Shown here: positions 15,214 to 24,779 of the stretch, one piece after another
Numbering within the stretch: position 1 is the stretch's first letter
Layout of the letters: each line of letters begins with the position of its first letter
Assembly: GCA_010906965.1 (NCBI GenBank)
Contig: JAAFHB010000011.1
Coordinates: forward strand, 1-49,217
Reading direction: 5' to 3'
DNA: 49,217 bases
DNA from: Mariniphaga sp.
GTDB taxonomy: Bacteria; Bacteroidota; Bacteroidia; Bacteroidales; Prolixibacteraceae
Translations under genes and position numbers: made by a program
Notes under the pieces: generated by a model
Seen by the model: the letters and a program-made list of their open reading frames with translations, nothing else
What the model was told of the DNA's origin: nothing
Database searches by the model: none

Positions 15214-16130
15214 GGAATAGCAAAACTTTATTAGCCTTCGCCTTACTGCTTCATCTGATCGGCTGCAATAATGGTTCGCCAGCCAAAACGGAAGAGACGC
15301 CGGAGGTTTCAACTCCTGTTACGGTCACTGCTGTTGAAAACAGGGCTATCAGCGAGACAATTAGTTTTAACGCTGTCTCACAATACCAGCGAAAAAATAC
15401 TGTGAAATCAACCATCAACGGTTATATCGAACGATCGTTTGTTAATCAGGGGGATTTCGTTCAGGCCGGAAAACCCTTGTATTCGATTAAAACAAAGGAG
15501 GGAGAAGCGCTGAGCAAATATGCAGCCAAAGACTCGTCGTTTACCTTCACCGGAAAACAGACGATTGTTGCACCAACCTCGGGTGTTGTAATTGAAGCAA
15601 CCAAACAGACAAATGATTACGTGAGCGACGGGGAACAGCTTTGTGTGATTGCGGCACAAAGCAGTTTTGTTTTCCTGCTAAACGTTCCCTTCGAACAGAA
15701 CAAATATGCAACACCAGGCAGAAATTGTTCCATTCTCCTCCCCGATTCCACAATCTTAAACGGAACGATCTCCGGAAAGCTTTCAACTGTTGATCCCGTA
15801 TCCCAGACGCAAAGCTATATTGTGAAACCCATTACTTCTGCCATTCTTCCTGAAAATCTTTCTGTTCTAGTTCAGATTAGCAAAAGTTCGAAAGAGAATA
15901 CACAGGTAATTGACAAGTCATGTGTGCTTTCTGATGAGACGATGGAGAACTTCTGGGTGATGAAACTTATCAACGATACAACAGCAGTTAAGGTTGTTAT
16001 AAAAACAGGCATCGCTGCGGGACATAAAATTGAAATCGTCTACCCCGCTTTTACAGAACGTGACAGGCTTATTAATTCCGGAAATTACGGATTGGCCGAT
16101 ACCGCATTTGTAAATATCATTCAACCCTGA
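15210..16130 (+). CDS. RND efflux periplasmic adaptor (membrane fusion protein)
   Basis: This 306-residue lipoprotein (lipid Cys in L-I-G-C, residue 19) has the HlyD/AcrA layout: a beta-barrel strand region, a biotinyl-lipoyl-like domain in two halves (N-Q-G-D-F-V-Q-A-G-K-P-L-Y and V-V-I-E-A-T-K-Q-T-N-D-Y-V-S-D-G), and a C-terminal beta domain. The helical hairpin between the lipoyl halves is nearly absent, so this is a short adaptor, like those of some heavy-metal or hairpin-less systems. It overlaps the tolC-like gene by 4 bases and ends 5 bases before the RND pump gene. Confidence 0.9.
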   Translation: MRNSKTLLAFALLLHLIGCNNGSPAKTEETPEVSTPVTVTAVENRAISETISFNAVSQYQRKNTVKSTINGYIERSFVNQGDFVQAGKPLYSIKTKEGEALSKYAAKDSSFTFTGKQTIVAPTSGVVIEATKQTNDYVSDGEQLCVIAAQSSFVFLLNVPFEQNKYATPGRNCSILLPDSTILNGTISGKLSTVDPVSQTQSYIVKPITSAILPENLSVLVQISKSSKENTQVIDKSCVLSDETMENFWVMKLINDTTAVKVVIKTGIAAGHKIEIVYPAFTERDRLINSGNYGLADTAFVNIIQP

Positions 16131-16135
16131 ACGCG

Positions 16136-19100
16136 ATGAGAGACTTTTTCGTTTCACATAAAAATCCGGTAGCAGTAATACTCGTGATCATTTTGGCTGC
16201 CGGTATTTACGCCTATTCGAAAATGCAATCGTCACTTTTTCCCGAAGTGACTTTTCCGAAGATAAAGATCATCGCCGACAGTGGATTGCAGCCTGTTGGC
16301 AAGATGATGGTAACGGTGACAAAGCCGCTTGAGAATGCGATTAAAAGGGTTCCTAACCTGAAAACGGTCCGCAGTATCACCAGCCGGGGCAATTGCGAGA
16401 TATCGGCGTTTATGGAGTGGAATGCCGATATCGATTTAAGCAAGCAGCAGATTGAATCTTCAATCAATCAGATCAAAAACGAGCTGCCACCCGGCACAAG
16501 CCTTTCGGTTGAGAAAATGAATCCCTCTATCCTGCCTGTGATTGGTTATGTGATTGAAGGACCGGGAAGAAGTAATATTGAACTGAACCAAATTGCCAAC
16601 TACACGATTAAGCCATTCCTTTCGCAGGCCAAAGGGGTTGCAGAAGTGTGGGTCATCGGCGGAAAAACAAAAGAGTACCACATCGAACTGCTTCAGCAAA
16701 AGATGGCTGCATTAAGCATTACACCTGCAATGATCTCCACGGCTTTAAGTCAGACCAATTTTATCAGCAGCAACGGGTATCTTACCGATTATAATCGGCT
16801 TTACCTCACCGTAACCGATGCAAATGTCGAAAATCTCGAACAACTTGAGAACCTTGTCGTTAGCAATAATGGCAAAAGGGTACTGCAACTCAAAGATATT
16901 GCAGTATTAAAAGTCGCCGAGCAGACACAATATATAAGGGTCAATGCCAACGGAAAAAGTGCTGTTCTGATGGCAGTCGTAAAACAACCGAATGCCAACC
17001 TGATCGATGTAACCAGTGGCGTGACTCAAAAAATTGATGAACTCAATAACCGGATATTGCCCAAAGGGGTCAAACTTAGCCCCTATTATGTGCAGTCCGA
17101 TTTTGTAAACGAATCGATCAAAAGTGTGAGCGACAGTCTTTGGATCGGTTTGCTGCTCGCTATTCTTGTTGCATTTGTTTTTCTGCGTTCCTTCAAATCG
17201 AGCGCTGTTATCCTTGTCACGATACCGGTCACGCTCTCTTTAACGCTGATCGTCCTATATGTGATCGGTTATAACTTCAATATCATGACGCTTGGTGCTA
17301 TCGCAGCAAGTATTGGGTTGATTATTGACGATGCGATCGTGGTGGTGGAACAGATTCACCGTACTCACGAAGAGTTCCCCGAAAAGCCTACAAAAGAGTT
17401 GCTCAGCGGCTCAGTCGGATTTCTTTTACCTGCGATGATTGGTTCCTCTGTCAGTACAATCGTGATTTTTCTTCCGTTTGTGATTTTAAGCGGTGTTGCT
17501 GGTGCCTATTTCAAGATCCTCACCAACACGATGATGATTACGCTGATCTGTTCATTTTTAGTAACCTGGATCGGACTACCTGTGATCTATCTGCTCTTTT
17601 CGGGAAAGACGAATACCGTCACAAAACAGCGTCCCGAAGGACATCGCACAAGCGGTAAGTGGATCACATTCTTTATTCTGCGCCCAATTATCAGCATCTG
17701 CTTTATCGGATTTCTTCTTTTTTCGATCGTGTTTATTTCAGGCAGATTAGAGACCGGTTTTCTACCAGAAATGGACGAAGGGAGTATTGTGCTTGATTAT
17801 ACTTCGCCTCCGGGAACATCACTTCAGGAAACCGACCGGATGCTGCGTGAAGTTGAGAAAATTCTTCCGACAATACCCGAAATTGAGTCCTATTCGCGAA
17901 GAACCGGAGCACAGATGGGATTTTTTATTACTGAACCTAACTACGGTGACTACCTGATTCAACTGAAGAAGGATCGGAACCGGTCAACCAACGAGGTGAT
18001 TGATGAGATCCGGGCAAAGATCGAATCATCGCAGCCTGCGTTAAAGATCGATTTTGGTCAGGTGATTGGCGATATGCTGGGTGACCTGATGAGTTCGACA
18101 CAACCCATCGAGATTAAGATTTACGGCGATAATGTGAAAATATTGCAGAACCTTGCGCGCGAAGTTGCCGGTATTACAGAGAATGTGAAGGGAACGGCCG
18201 ATGTTTTCGATGGGATTACGATTGCCGGCCCCTCCATCAATATCGAACCGGACTATAAAAACCTTGCACTTTTCGGTATCACACCAGCCGATTTCCAGAA
18301 TCAGCTGCAAACGCAACTCGAAGGGGTAACGGTCGGAAATATTTATGAGAAAGAGCAACTGACGACGGTGCGAATGCTGTATCCCGATGCGGCAAATACC
18401 TCATTCGAAAAGATCAAAGATGGTTATGTCTTTCTTCCAAACGGCAAACTTCAGCCGCTTTCACAATTAGCTCATATTTCAGTCGATGCAGGGAGTGCGG
18501 AGATTGAACGTGAGAATTTGCAGACGATGATCCCTGTTATTGCGCGACTCGATAACCGTGATCTGGGTAGTGTAATGACCGAATTAAAGCATCAGATTGA
18601 ATCGAAAGTAAATCTTCCACAGGGATATCATATCACGTACGGCGGAGCTTACGAAGAGCAGCAAAAATCGTTTAGCGAACTGATGATGATTCTGATTACT
18701 GCCATTTTGCTTGTGTTTGCGGTGATGTTGTTCCTGTTCAAAGAGTTTAAGATTGCGTTGTTAATTGTTTTTCTTTCAGCTTTGGGAATTTCCGGAAGTA
18801 TGATCGCCCTTTACATCACTACTACCCCATTGAATGTGGGAAGTTATACGGGAATTATCATGATCATCGGGATCATCGGTGAGAATGCGATCTTTACCTT
18901 CCTGCAATTCCAGCAAACCCTGAAAACTTCCAATCCCGATGGTGCGATTGTTTATGCAATCTCTACGCGACTTCGACCCAAACTAATGACCGCTTTGGGT
19001 GCGATCATCGCCCTCTCTCCCATTGCGCTCGGCATTGGAACCGGTGCTCAGTTGCATCAGCCTTTGGCAATTGCAGTAATCGGAGGTTTTATCATTGCGC

Positions 19101-19165
19101 TGCCTTTGTTACTGATTGTATATCCTTCGATGTTAAGGCTGTTGTATAAGAATCAGAGGAGTTAG
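16136..19165 (+). CDS. RND-family efflux pump, inner-membrane subunit
   Basis: This 1009-residue inner-membrane protein has the AcrB/CusA layout: a first membrane helix at about 10-30, a large periplasmic loop, five helices from about 330, a second loop, and the final helices. The fourth-helix motif G-L-I-I-D-D-A-I-V-V-V-E carries the paired Asp of proton-driven RND pumps. The F-P-E-V-T-F-P motif after helix 1 is typical. The pair of acidic residues is as in HAE1 drug exporters rather than the D-A pattern of CusA, so the exported substrate may be organic, but this is not decisive. The pump is the last gene of the tripartite operon. Confidence 0.95.
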   Translation: MRDFFVSHKNPVAVILVIILAAGIYAYSKMQSSLFPEVTFPKIKIIADSGLQPVGKMMVTVTKPLENAIKRVPNLKTVRSITSRGNCEISAFMEWNADIDLSKQQIESSINQIKNELPPGTSLSVEKMNPSILPVIGYVIEGPGRSNIELNQIANYTIKPFLSQAKGVAEVWVIGGKTKEYHIELLQQKMAALSITPAMISTALSQTNFISSNGYLTDYNRLYLTVTDANVENLEQLENLVVSNNGKRVLQLKDIAVLKVAEQTQYIRVNANGKSAVLMAVVKQPNANLIDVTSGVTQKIDELNNRILPKGVKLSPYYVQSDFVNESIKSVSDSLWIGLLLAILVAFVFLRSFKSSAVILVTIPVTLSLTLIVLYVIGYNFNIMTLGAIAASIGLIIDDAIVVVEQIHRTHEEFPEKPTKELLSGSVGFLLPAMIGSSVSTIVIFLPFVILSGVAGAYFKILTNTMMITLICSFLVTWIGLPVIYLLFSGKTNTVTKQRPEGHRTSGKWITFFILRPIISICFIGFLLFSIVFISGRLETGFLPEMDEGSIVLDYTSPPGTSLQETDRMLREVEKILPTIPEIESYSRRTGAQMGFFITEPNYGDYLIQLKKDRNRSTNEVIDEIRAKIESSQPALKIDFGQVIGDMLGDLMSSTQPIEIKIYGDNVKILQNLAREVAGITENVKGTADVFDGITIAGPSINIEPDYKNLALFGITPADFQNQLQTQLEGVTVGNIYEKEQLTTVRMLYPDAANTSFEKIKDGYVFLPNGKLQPLSQLAHISVDAGSAEIERENLQTMIPVIARLDNRDLGSVMTELKHQIESKVNLPQGYHITYGGAYEEQQKSFSELMMILITAILLVFAVMLFLFKEFKIALLIVFLSALGISGSMIALYITTTPLNVGSYTGIIMIIGIIGENAIFTFLQFQQTLKTSNPDGAIVYAISTRLRPKLMTALGAIIALSPIALGIGTGAQLHQPLAIAVIGGFIIALPLLLIVYPSMLRLLYKNQRS

Positions 19166-19278
19166 GAGCGAGTTTATTTGAATTCGTAGCTCTTCGTAAA
19201 CCTTGTGCAATCCCTTGCGGTCGTAGTGGTTAAATTAGGGATATCTTCAATACATTTTCGCCTGTGTAACAAAATGAT

Positions 19279-19437
19279 TTGGCTAAAGCCAATCTGTAAT
19301 CTCTTTTTTTAATCCACTGGCTGAAGCCAATGGCAATTCAAAAAGTCAATTGCAATTCATTTTGATGGCAATCATGAATTTCCTCCAGCTTTAGCTGGAG
19401 GAATAGAAAAATCAATGCCCTGATTGGCTTTAGCCAA
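19279..19437. repeat. Cluster of extragenic palindromes with a GCTTTAGC-type core
   Basis: The 418-base gap between the RND pump and the PepSY-like gene holds four palindromes: TTGGCTAAAGCCAA at 19279-19292, TGGCTGAAGCCA at 19318-19329 (extended by flanking CCA and TGG), TCCTCCAGCT ... AGCTGGAGGA at 19381-19402, and TTGGCTTTAGCCAA at 19424-19437. A further pair AATTCAT/ATGAATT encloses 19354-19380. All four centres are variants of AGCNNNAGC. No ORF with coding character exists in this gap. The pattern is that of REP-like dispersed repeats. Confidence 0.8.
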
Positions 19438-19502
19438 AATTCTAAAAGACAGGTTCATTTATGCTGCCAGACTATGACCAAAAGAGCCGGGCACTTATAA
19501 TC

Positions 19503-19531
19503 AAAAAAAAGCACCCCGAATTTTGGGATGC
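19503..19531 (-). terminator. Rho-independent terminator of the PepSY-like gene
   Basis: On the minus strand, GCATCCCAAAATTCGGGGTGC forms a stem with one mismatch and one wobble, followed by a run of eight T. It lies about 50 bases past the gene's stop at 19584. Confidence 0.85.
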
Positions 19532-19583
19532 CTATCAATCATAACTTGTAATTATTTTAAGACTAATCGCTCACAGATTATTC

Positions 19584-20033
19584 CTAATCTTGCTTCAAAG
19601 GTTCCTTTGAAAGTAGCTTTCCATTCTCATCAAAACTGATCTCAAGTTTATTTTTTCCTTTTACAGCCTCCATTTCGTAGGTTACGGAGCCTTTTGCATC
19701 AGTAGAAATCTCTATTTCATCGAGTTTGTAACCCGCAAAATCTTTTGAAATTGTGGCTTTTACAGCTTGTGGAAGTTGTGATTCTTTCATTTCGCCCTCG
19801 GTTTCGAGAAGCTTTCCGGCAGCATCGTACAAGGCAGATGTCGCAATTTTGTTCAGCGTAAATTCAACCTCAAATTCACCTGGCTTTTCGACACCCCATT
19901 TCACTTTTTCTGCTGTCGGATATTTTGCTGCGAATGCTGCTTTTGCTGCGGCAGGAGTTTCTTCCTTAGGCTTTTGAGCAAAACTAAAAGCTACGAAAAC
20001 CATACAAACCAATAATGTGATAAATTTTTTCAT
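19584..20033 (-). CDS. PepSY-like periplasmic protein
   Basis: This 149-residue exported protein has a signal peptide (about 1-19, ending S-F-A-Q). Two similar halves follow, each with the PepSY-like pattern (PF11396): A-A-F-A-A-K-Y-P-T-A-E-K-V-K-W then E-F-T-L-N ... Y-D-A-A-G-K-L-L-E-T; and V-K-A-T-I-S-K-D-F ... Y-E-M-E-A ... E-I-S-F-D-E-N-G-K-L-L. Such proteins resemble beta-lactamase-inhibitor folds and are common small periplasmic proteins in Bacteroidota; their role is unknown. The charge is high in Lys and Glu. It forms a single-gene unit with a clear terminator. Confidence 0.88.
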   Translation of the reverse strand: MKKFITLLVCMVFVAFSFAQKPKEETPAAAKAAFAAKYPTAEKVKWGVEKPGEFEVEFTLNKIATSALYDAAGKLLETEGEMKESQLPQAVKATISKDFAGYKLDEIEISTDAKGSVTYEMEAVKGKNKLEISFDENGKLLSKEPLKQD

Positions 20034-20103
20034 CCTCTTTATTTTTAAAGTTAATATTGTAAATGTACAACCTGATATTGTAGAAAATTAGGAGATCTCC
20101 GCC

Positions 20104-20134
20104 TTGTAGAGACAAGGCATACCTTGTCTCAACA
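20104..20134. repeat. Second, shorter hairpin related to the one at 191-245
   Basis: GAGACAAGG (20109-20117) and CCTTGTCTC (20122-20130) form a perfect 9-bp stem with a 4-base loop, framed by TTGTA and AACA. It shares the TAGAGAC ... GTCTC frame with the element at 191-245. It lies in the gap between the PepSY-like gene start and the receptor gene stop. Confidence 0.65.
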
Positions 20135-20165
20135 CATTCCATGTACCTACGTGTCCAACATTGAA

Positions 20166-22586
20166 TTACAATTGATTATCAAACTTCAGCGTGTTTTCTT
20201 TTGATTTTTTGAGTTGTTTTCCGAAGGTATAGCTAATTCCGGCATAAATAATTCGTGCACTTCGTCTTCTGATTACATTTTGATATAGCTCAGGCGTATT
20301 GAGCACAGATTTGTTTTTCAATGTATTGAATACATCGGAAACTGTAAAAATGAAAGCTGCTTTTTTCTTTAAGAACTCATGCCTAAATCCCATGTTCATC
20401 ACGAATGATGGCAACTGTTTGCCTTGCGGCGTCAATCTTTCCGAAACATAGTTGGAGGTGAATTGCGCCATGGTACTTTTGGTGAGATTGACACTCGAAT
20501 TAAGATTTAACAAGAACGAAATATTCGATTTATTGCTGCTATAACCTAAACTGGAAGCATCAATCGTATTATAGAAAGTATTTGAACTAAAATTGACATT
20601 GATGATTTTGGCTAAAGTAGTGGCGACAATAAACTCGAATCCTGCAGAACTGTTTTTTGAAAGATTAAACCGCGTGGTGACCAAAACTGAATCATTCAGG
20701 TATTTAGTGAGGCTGGTCATTCCATTGTATGTATAACGGTAGTAGAGTGTTGACGTAATTGTTGTCAACTTGTTTTTATATTGATATCCAAATTCAACAG
20801 AATGAGTTTCTTCGGGTTTTAATCTTGGATTGCCAATCCGAAGGTTGTAAGGATCCTGATATTCAGGAAAAGGGTTCAAATCATCCCCTTCTGGTCGGCG
20901 TATGCGGTGACTGTAATTCAATTGAAGTTCATGCGCATCATCCATATTATACGATAAATGGAGCGAAGGATATAGCTTGAAATAATTGTTATTGAGCAGG
21001 CTATCCGTTGTTATCTGATGTGACTTTACCATTGCCTGTTCAGCGCGCAAGCCCCCAAGAACTCCAAACTTTCCAAACTTCTGTTCGAAGGTGGAATAGA
21101 AAACATGGATATCTTCATTATAAATGAATTGATTCGACTTTCCAAAGTCTTTTTCCCAGGCATTGGACACCGGATTGAAATTTTCGCCATAAAAATTCAT
21201 GTCATTTTTCCTGGTTTCAAGAATATAACCCGACTCAAACTTACTGGTTTCTGATAAGGGATTTGAATATTCAACCGAAAATTGCGATTCATTATCATCC
21301 TGTTTAATCAGGGTATTGTCGTAGGTGGTTGACTGAACCGGCATCCTAAAAACATTCGTATAATGATTATCCTCCTGTTCTTTTTGAGAAGATGAAGTAT
21401 AATCAACAGTCAACTCATGTCCTTCCTTCTCAAATGAATGCCTGTAATTGGCCGTATACTCAAAGCTATGTTCAAACTCAGGATCGATCCGGTTCCGGTC
21501 TAAATCTTTTGTCATCAGATGATTTTGATCTTCATTTCGGGTATTTGTTAATCCAGTCTTGTTTTGATCACGATGATTATAATTACCCGATATTCCAATT
21601 TGGTTGTTATCGTTAATTTTGAAATCAATTCCGCTGTTGATAATGTTTGAAATTGGCCTGGACTTCTCATTGGCGTCCATATTTGTATAATCAACAACGT
21701 TAGTTGTCAGATCAGTACGCTTCCGCGAATCCAATGTGTACCGTAGCCTGTCGTCCTGACGAACGCTGTATGACCCGAATACATTAACTTTACCTGTATT
21801 ATAATTGGCAGCAATATTCCCGTTATAGCGATTGTCATTCCCGGCATTTGCCATGATTGTACCGTTAAGTCCAAGGCCTTTATTCTTTTTTAGCACGATG
21901 TTAATGATTCCTGAAGTGCCATCGGGCTTAAACTTTGCCGATGGATTGGTGATCACCTCAATCCGTTCGATTGAATTTGCCGGCATCTGCTGGAGCACAG
22001 CCGCACGATTGGTTCCCATCATCGCTGATGGCTTTCCGTTGATCAATACAATCACATTATCGGAGCCACGCAAACTAAGATTCCCGTCGATATCAACAGA
22101 AAGTGAAGGGACGTTTTGCATCAGATCGCTTACCGAACCAGTTTTCCCGATCACATCTTTTCCTACATTAAATACCTTCCGGTCGATTGAATTTGTATAA
22201 GTCGACCGTTCACCAACAACAACTGCATCCTTGATTTCCTGATTCGAAACCGAAAGCCCAAGTATTCCTGCATTTACGGTACGATTTTGTTCGCTGATCG
22301 TGAACAAAGGGGTTTCCTGCTGTTCGAATCCGATAAAACTGTAAACAATTTTGTACTTCCCATAAGCAATTTTGTTAAGACTGAACTTTCCTTTCGCATC
22401 AGTTATAGTTCCGTTTATCTGTGTGTTATCTGATTCTTTTTGGATAACCACATTTGCAAATTCGATGGGCTGTTTGCTTTGATTATCAACAATAATCCCG
22501 GTGATGGTTCCTTTTGACTGTTTTTGTGCTGAAAGATTTGAAAAAGCAAAAACGAATAAGAATAACATTAAAAGCTTGTTAATCAT
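20166..22586 (-). CDS. TonB-dependent receptor-like outer-membrane protein (OMP_b-brl_3 type)
   Basis: This 806-residue protein has a signal peptide (about 1-20), a CarboxypepD_reg-like beta-sandwich (about 25-110: G-T-I-T-G-I-I-V-D-N, G-T-I-T-D-A-K-G-K-F-S-L), a plug domain (about 120-215: S-L-R-G-S-D-N-V-I-V-L-I-N-G-K-P), and a C-terminal barrel of the outer-membrane beta-barrel family 3. It is a TonB-dependent transporter-like protein, probably for a metal or small organic ligand. I see no clear TonB box. The two-component system upstream and the PepSY-like gene downstream recall sensor-linked receptor loci, but the ligand is unknown. Confidence 0.9.
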   Translation of the reverse strand: MINKLLMLFLFVFAFSNLSAQKQSKGTITGIIVDNQSKQPIEFANVVIQKESDNTQINGTITDAKGKFSLNKIAYGKYKIVYSFIGFEQQETPLFTISEQNRTVNAGILGLSVSNQEIKDAVVVGERSTYTNSIDRKVFNVGKDVIGKTGSVSDLMQNVPSLSVDIDGNLSLRGSDNVIVLINGKPSAMMGTNRAAVLQQMPANSIERIEVITNPSAKFKPDGTSGIINIVLKKNKGLGLNGTIMANAGNDNRYNGNIAANYNTGKVNVFGSYSVRQDDRLRYTLDSRKRTDLTTNVVDYTNMDANEKSRPISNIINSGIDFKINDNNQIGISGNYNHRDQNKTGLTNTRNEDQNHLMTKDLDRNRIDPEFEHSFEYTANYRHSFEKEGHELTVDYTSSSQKEQEDNHYTNVFRMPVQSTTYDNTLIKQDDNESQFSVEYSNPLSETSKFESGYILETRKNDMNFYGENFNPVSNAWEKDFGKSNQFIYNEDIHVFYSTFEQKFGKFGVLGGLRAEQAMVKSHQITTDSLLNNNYFKLYPSLHLSYNMDDAHELQLNYSHRIRRPEGDDLNPFPEYQDPYNLRIGNPRLKPEETHSVEFGYQYKNKLTTITSTLYYRYTYNGMTSLTKYLNDSVLVTTRFNLSKNSSAGFEFIVATTLAKIINVNFSSNTFYNTIDASSLGYSSNKSNISFLLNLNSSVNLTKSTMAQFTSNYVSERLTPQGKQLPSFVMNMGFRHEFLKKKAAFIFTVSDVFNTLKNKSVLNTPELYQNVIRRRSARIIYAGISYTFGKQLKKSKENTLKFDNQL

Positions 22587-22680
22587 GTTTTTGATGAATG
22601 AGTAAATGGATTTATGAGTTTAATTTCGGGCAAAATTAGTTTCCAAGTTTGTAGGAAATTTGGATTGGGGCGATTACCTG

Positions 22681-23946
22681 TTATTCAATAACTTTACTCA
22701 ATGTGAAACTATGAAGATCATTCTGATAGGTGTAAATCAGCATTAGATGATTCGCTTTGCATATCTCGTCAGCGATTGCCAGACCTAAGCCAGTTGATTC
22801 TTCCAAAGTGTTGTTCTTAACAAATCGTTTGAAGAGCTTTGAAGGGTCAATAGTCAGTGATTTACCTGTGTTGGAAAAGGTAATCTTGTTAATTCCGGAA
22901 GAAAGGAAGATTTTGCCATGATTAAAATTATGCTTCAGTGCATTGCTTAAAAGGTTATTTATAAGGATATCGGCAAGCATCGGATGGATAGAAATGATGA
23001 CAGGAACATCCAATTGCACTGATAATTCAATTTGTTTCAAAGCGAATAATTCCTCGAGATACTCCAGACGCGAATGTATCAGAATACAAAAATCAATCTC
23101 CGTTTTTTCGGCGAATTGCTGATTTTCGATTTTTGAAAGGAGCAACAATGCTTCATTTAGTTTTGAAAGCCGGTTAACTGTTTCAAATGCGTCATGCAAT
23201 CGCTTGTGCTGTGTATCAGAAAGTTCATGGTCGTTTAATATTATTTCCAGCTTTGACTTAATAATGGCTAACGGGGTTTGTATCTCGTGCGAAGCATTTT
23301 CGGTAAATTCTTTCAAGTTGATAAAATCGGATTGCATCTTTTGGATCATCTCCTCCAAAGTGCTGTTTAAGTGGTCAAATTCTGAAATTCCGGTTTGATC
23401 GAATTTGACTGGATGGATTTCGTTGATCTTCCATGACTTCAATAATGACAGACTCTTAAAAAATGGTTTCCAGGCTTTCTCCGATAACCATCGGTTAAGA
23501 AAAAACAGGGCAAGCAGGATCAGAAAGAATAAGGCAGACATGAAATAGAAGATAATTCCCTGCAAATCTTCCGATTCAAGCAGTGATTGCAAAATTGTTA
23601 CTTCAAAATAGTTGTCATTAGCAGATGTTGTAAAAACTATCTTTCGAAAAGGGATCATCTCTTTTTCCCGCTCATCGTAAGCCAAAGTGTCAGATATGAA
23701 ACTGTAATCCTTCGTTTTTGCGATTTGTCTGATAAATATGGATTGGTCCGGTGAACCAAAAATAATCTTATCGACCTTGTTATGCTGCAAATACAGAATT
23801 ACGTTTGTCTTTCGCGACTTAAGTATCCCCTTGATATTATGGTCTATCACGCGATCAAGCGCAAAATAAAAAATCACTCCTGCAATTGTAAATACAAGCA
23901 GTGTGACCATCAAAAACCGGATGTTGATCTTATTTTGGAGTTTCAT
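22681..23946 (-). CDS. Sensor histidine kinase
   Basis: This 421-residue inner-membrane kinase has membrane helices at about 10-30 and 130-150 enclosing a sensor loop of about 100 residues. A dimer/phosphoacceptor domain has H220 in E-N-A-S-H-E-I-Q-T-P-L-A-I-I-K. The ATPase domain has an N box (N-N-L-L-S-N-A-L-K-H-N) and a G box (G-L-G-L-A-I-A). The ATG at 23946 was chosen because the longer frame would need a TTG start. The gene lies 37 bases after the response regulator and probably forms one transcript with it. The signal sensed is unknown. Confidence 0.92.
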   Translation of the reverse strand: MKLQNKINIRFLMVTLLVFTIAGVIFYFALDRVIDHNIKGILKSRKTNVILYLQHNKVDKIIFGSPDQSIFIRQIAKTKDYSFISDTLAYDEREKEMIPFRKIVFTTSANDNYFEVTILQSLLESEDLQGIIFYFMSALFFLILLALFFLNRWLSEKAWKPFFKSLSLLKSWKINEIHPVKFDQTGISEFDHLNSTLEEMIQKMQSDFINLKEFTENASHEIQTPLAIIKSKLEIILNDHELSDTQHKRLHDAFETVNRLSKLNEALLLLSKIENQQFAEKTEIDFCILIHSRLEYLEELFALKQIELSVQLDVPVIISIHPMLADILINNLLSNALKHNFNHGKIFLSSGINKITFSNTGKSLTIDPSKLFKRFVKNNTLEESTGLGLAIADEICKANHLMLIYTYQNDLHSFTLSKVIE

Positions 23947-23983
23947 TTTGAAATTTGAATTCAACTTATGAGGGTTTCAGATC

Positions 23984-24658
23984 CTATAAATCAAAGATGT
24001 ACCCTGTTCCATATACATTCCGGAAGTAATCGATACCTGATTTTTCCAGTAGTTTCCGGCGAAGGTTTTTGATATGCGAATAGACAAAATCAAACGAATC
24101 AGCGGAGTCTGCAAAATCGCCCCAAAGATGTTCGGCGATCGATTCTTTTGTAAGGACGCGGCCCGGATTTGAAATAAAAAACAGCAACATGTCAAATTCT
24201 TTCTTTGTAACTGAGAGCAGTTCGTCCTGAACGAAAACCTGTCGCTTCTCTGTCAGTATTCTGATCTTATCGATGATAAGTTCTTTCTGTCCATCAAATT
24301 TTCGTCGACGCAACAAAGATTTAACGCGGGAATTGAGTTCCGACAAGTGAAAGGGTTTTGTCAGGTAATCATCGGCTCCTAAATCAAGACCTATAACTTT
24401 ATCATCCAATGAGTTTTTGGCAGAAATGATAATGATTCCGGTTTCAGGATGACATTTCTTTAATTCCCGAACCAGCGTGAGACCATTCCCGTCGGGTAAA
24501 CCAATATCCAGGAGCATACAATCGTATTCATAAAGGTTGATTTTTTCAGTGCCCATTTCAACTGTGCCAGCATGTTCGCAAAGATATCCTTCCCCTTCGA
24601 GGTAGGATACAATTGTTTCGCACAGCATTTTTTCGTCTTCAATTACCAGAATCTTCAC
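23984..24658 (-). CDS. OmpR/PhoB-family response regulator
   Basis: This 224-residue regulator has a receiver domain with phosphoacceptor D51 (M-L-L-D-I-G-L-P-D-G) and the conserved Lys in Y-L-T-K-P-F, and a winged-helix DNA-binding domain of the Trans_reg_C type (V-Y-S-H-I-K-N-L-R-R-K-L). The start is a GTG at 24658, at V-K-I-L-V-I-E-D, which is the invariant N-terminus of the family; an upstream ATG in frame would add 48 residues of non-homologous sequence. A perfect TACTTTTG promoter element lies 17 bases before this GTG. It is the partner of the kinase downstream. Confidence 0.92.
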   Translation of the reverse strand: MKILVIEDEKMLCETIVSYLEGEGYLCEHAGTVEMGTEKINLYEYDCMLLDIGLPDGNGLTLVRELKKCHPETGIIIISAKNSLDDKVIGLDLGADDYLTKPFHLSELNSRVKSLLRRRKFDGQKELIIDKIRILTEKRQVFVQDELLSVTKKEFDMLLFFISNPGRVLTKESIAEHLWGDFADSADSFDFVYSHIKNLRRKLLEKSGIDYFRNVYGTGYIFDL

Positions 24659-24674
24659 TGTATTTTCTTTTATC

Positions 24675-24682
24675 CAAAAGTA
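24675..24682 (-). promoter_or_regulatory. TAnnTTTG promoter element of the two-component system
   Basis: On the minus strand this reads TACTTTTG, a perfect -7 element. A transcript start near 24670 gives a leader of about 12 bases to the GTG at 24658, which supports the chosen start over the longer frame. Confidence 0.55.
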
Positions 24683-24771
24683 AACCCAAAATCTGTAGAA
24701 ATTTGGATTTATTTGATCTGCTGAATTTTTGTTTGCAGATTCAAGATATACCTCTATTTCATTTTTTTGAT

Positions 24772-24779
24772 TATATTTG
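24772..24779 (+). promoter_or_regulatory. TAnnTTTG promoter element of the toxin-antitoxin pair
   Basis: TATATTTG matches the -7 consensus, 62 bases before the ATG at 24842. ATTTCA and TGAAAT arms flank it and could form an autoregulatory operator, but they are short. Confidence 0.55.
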
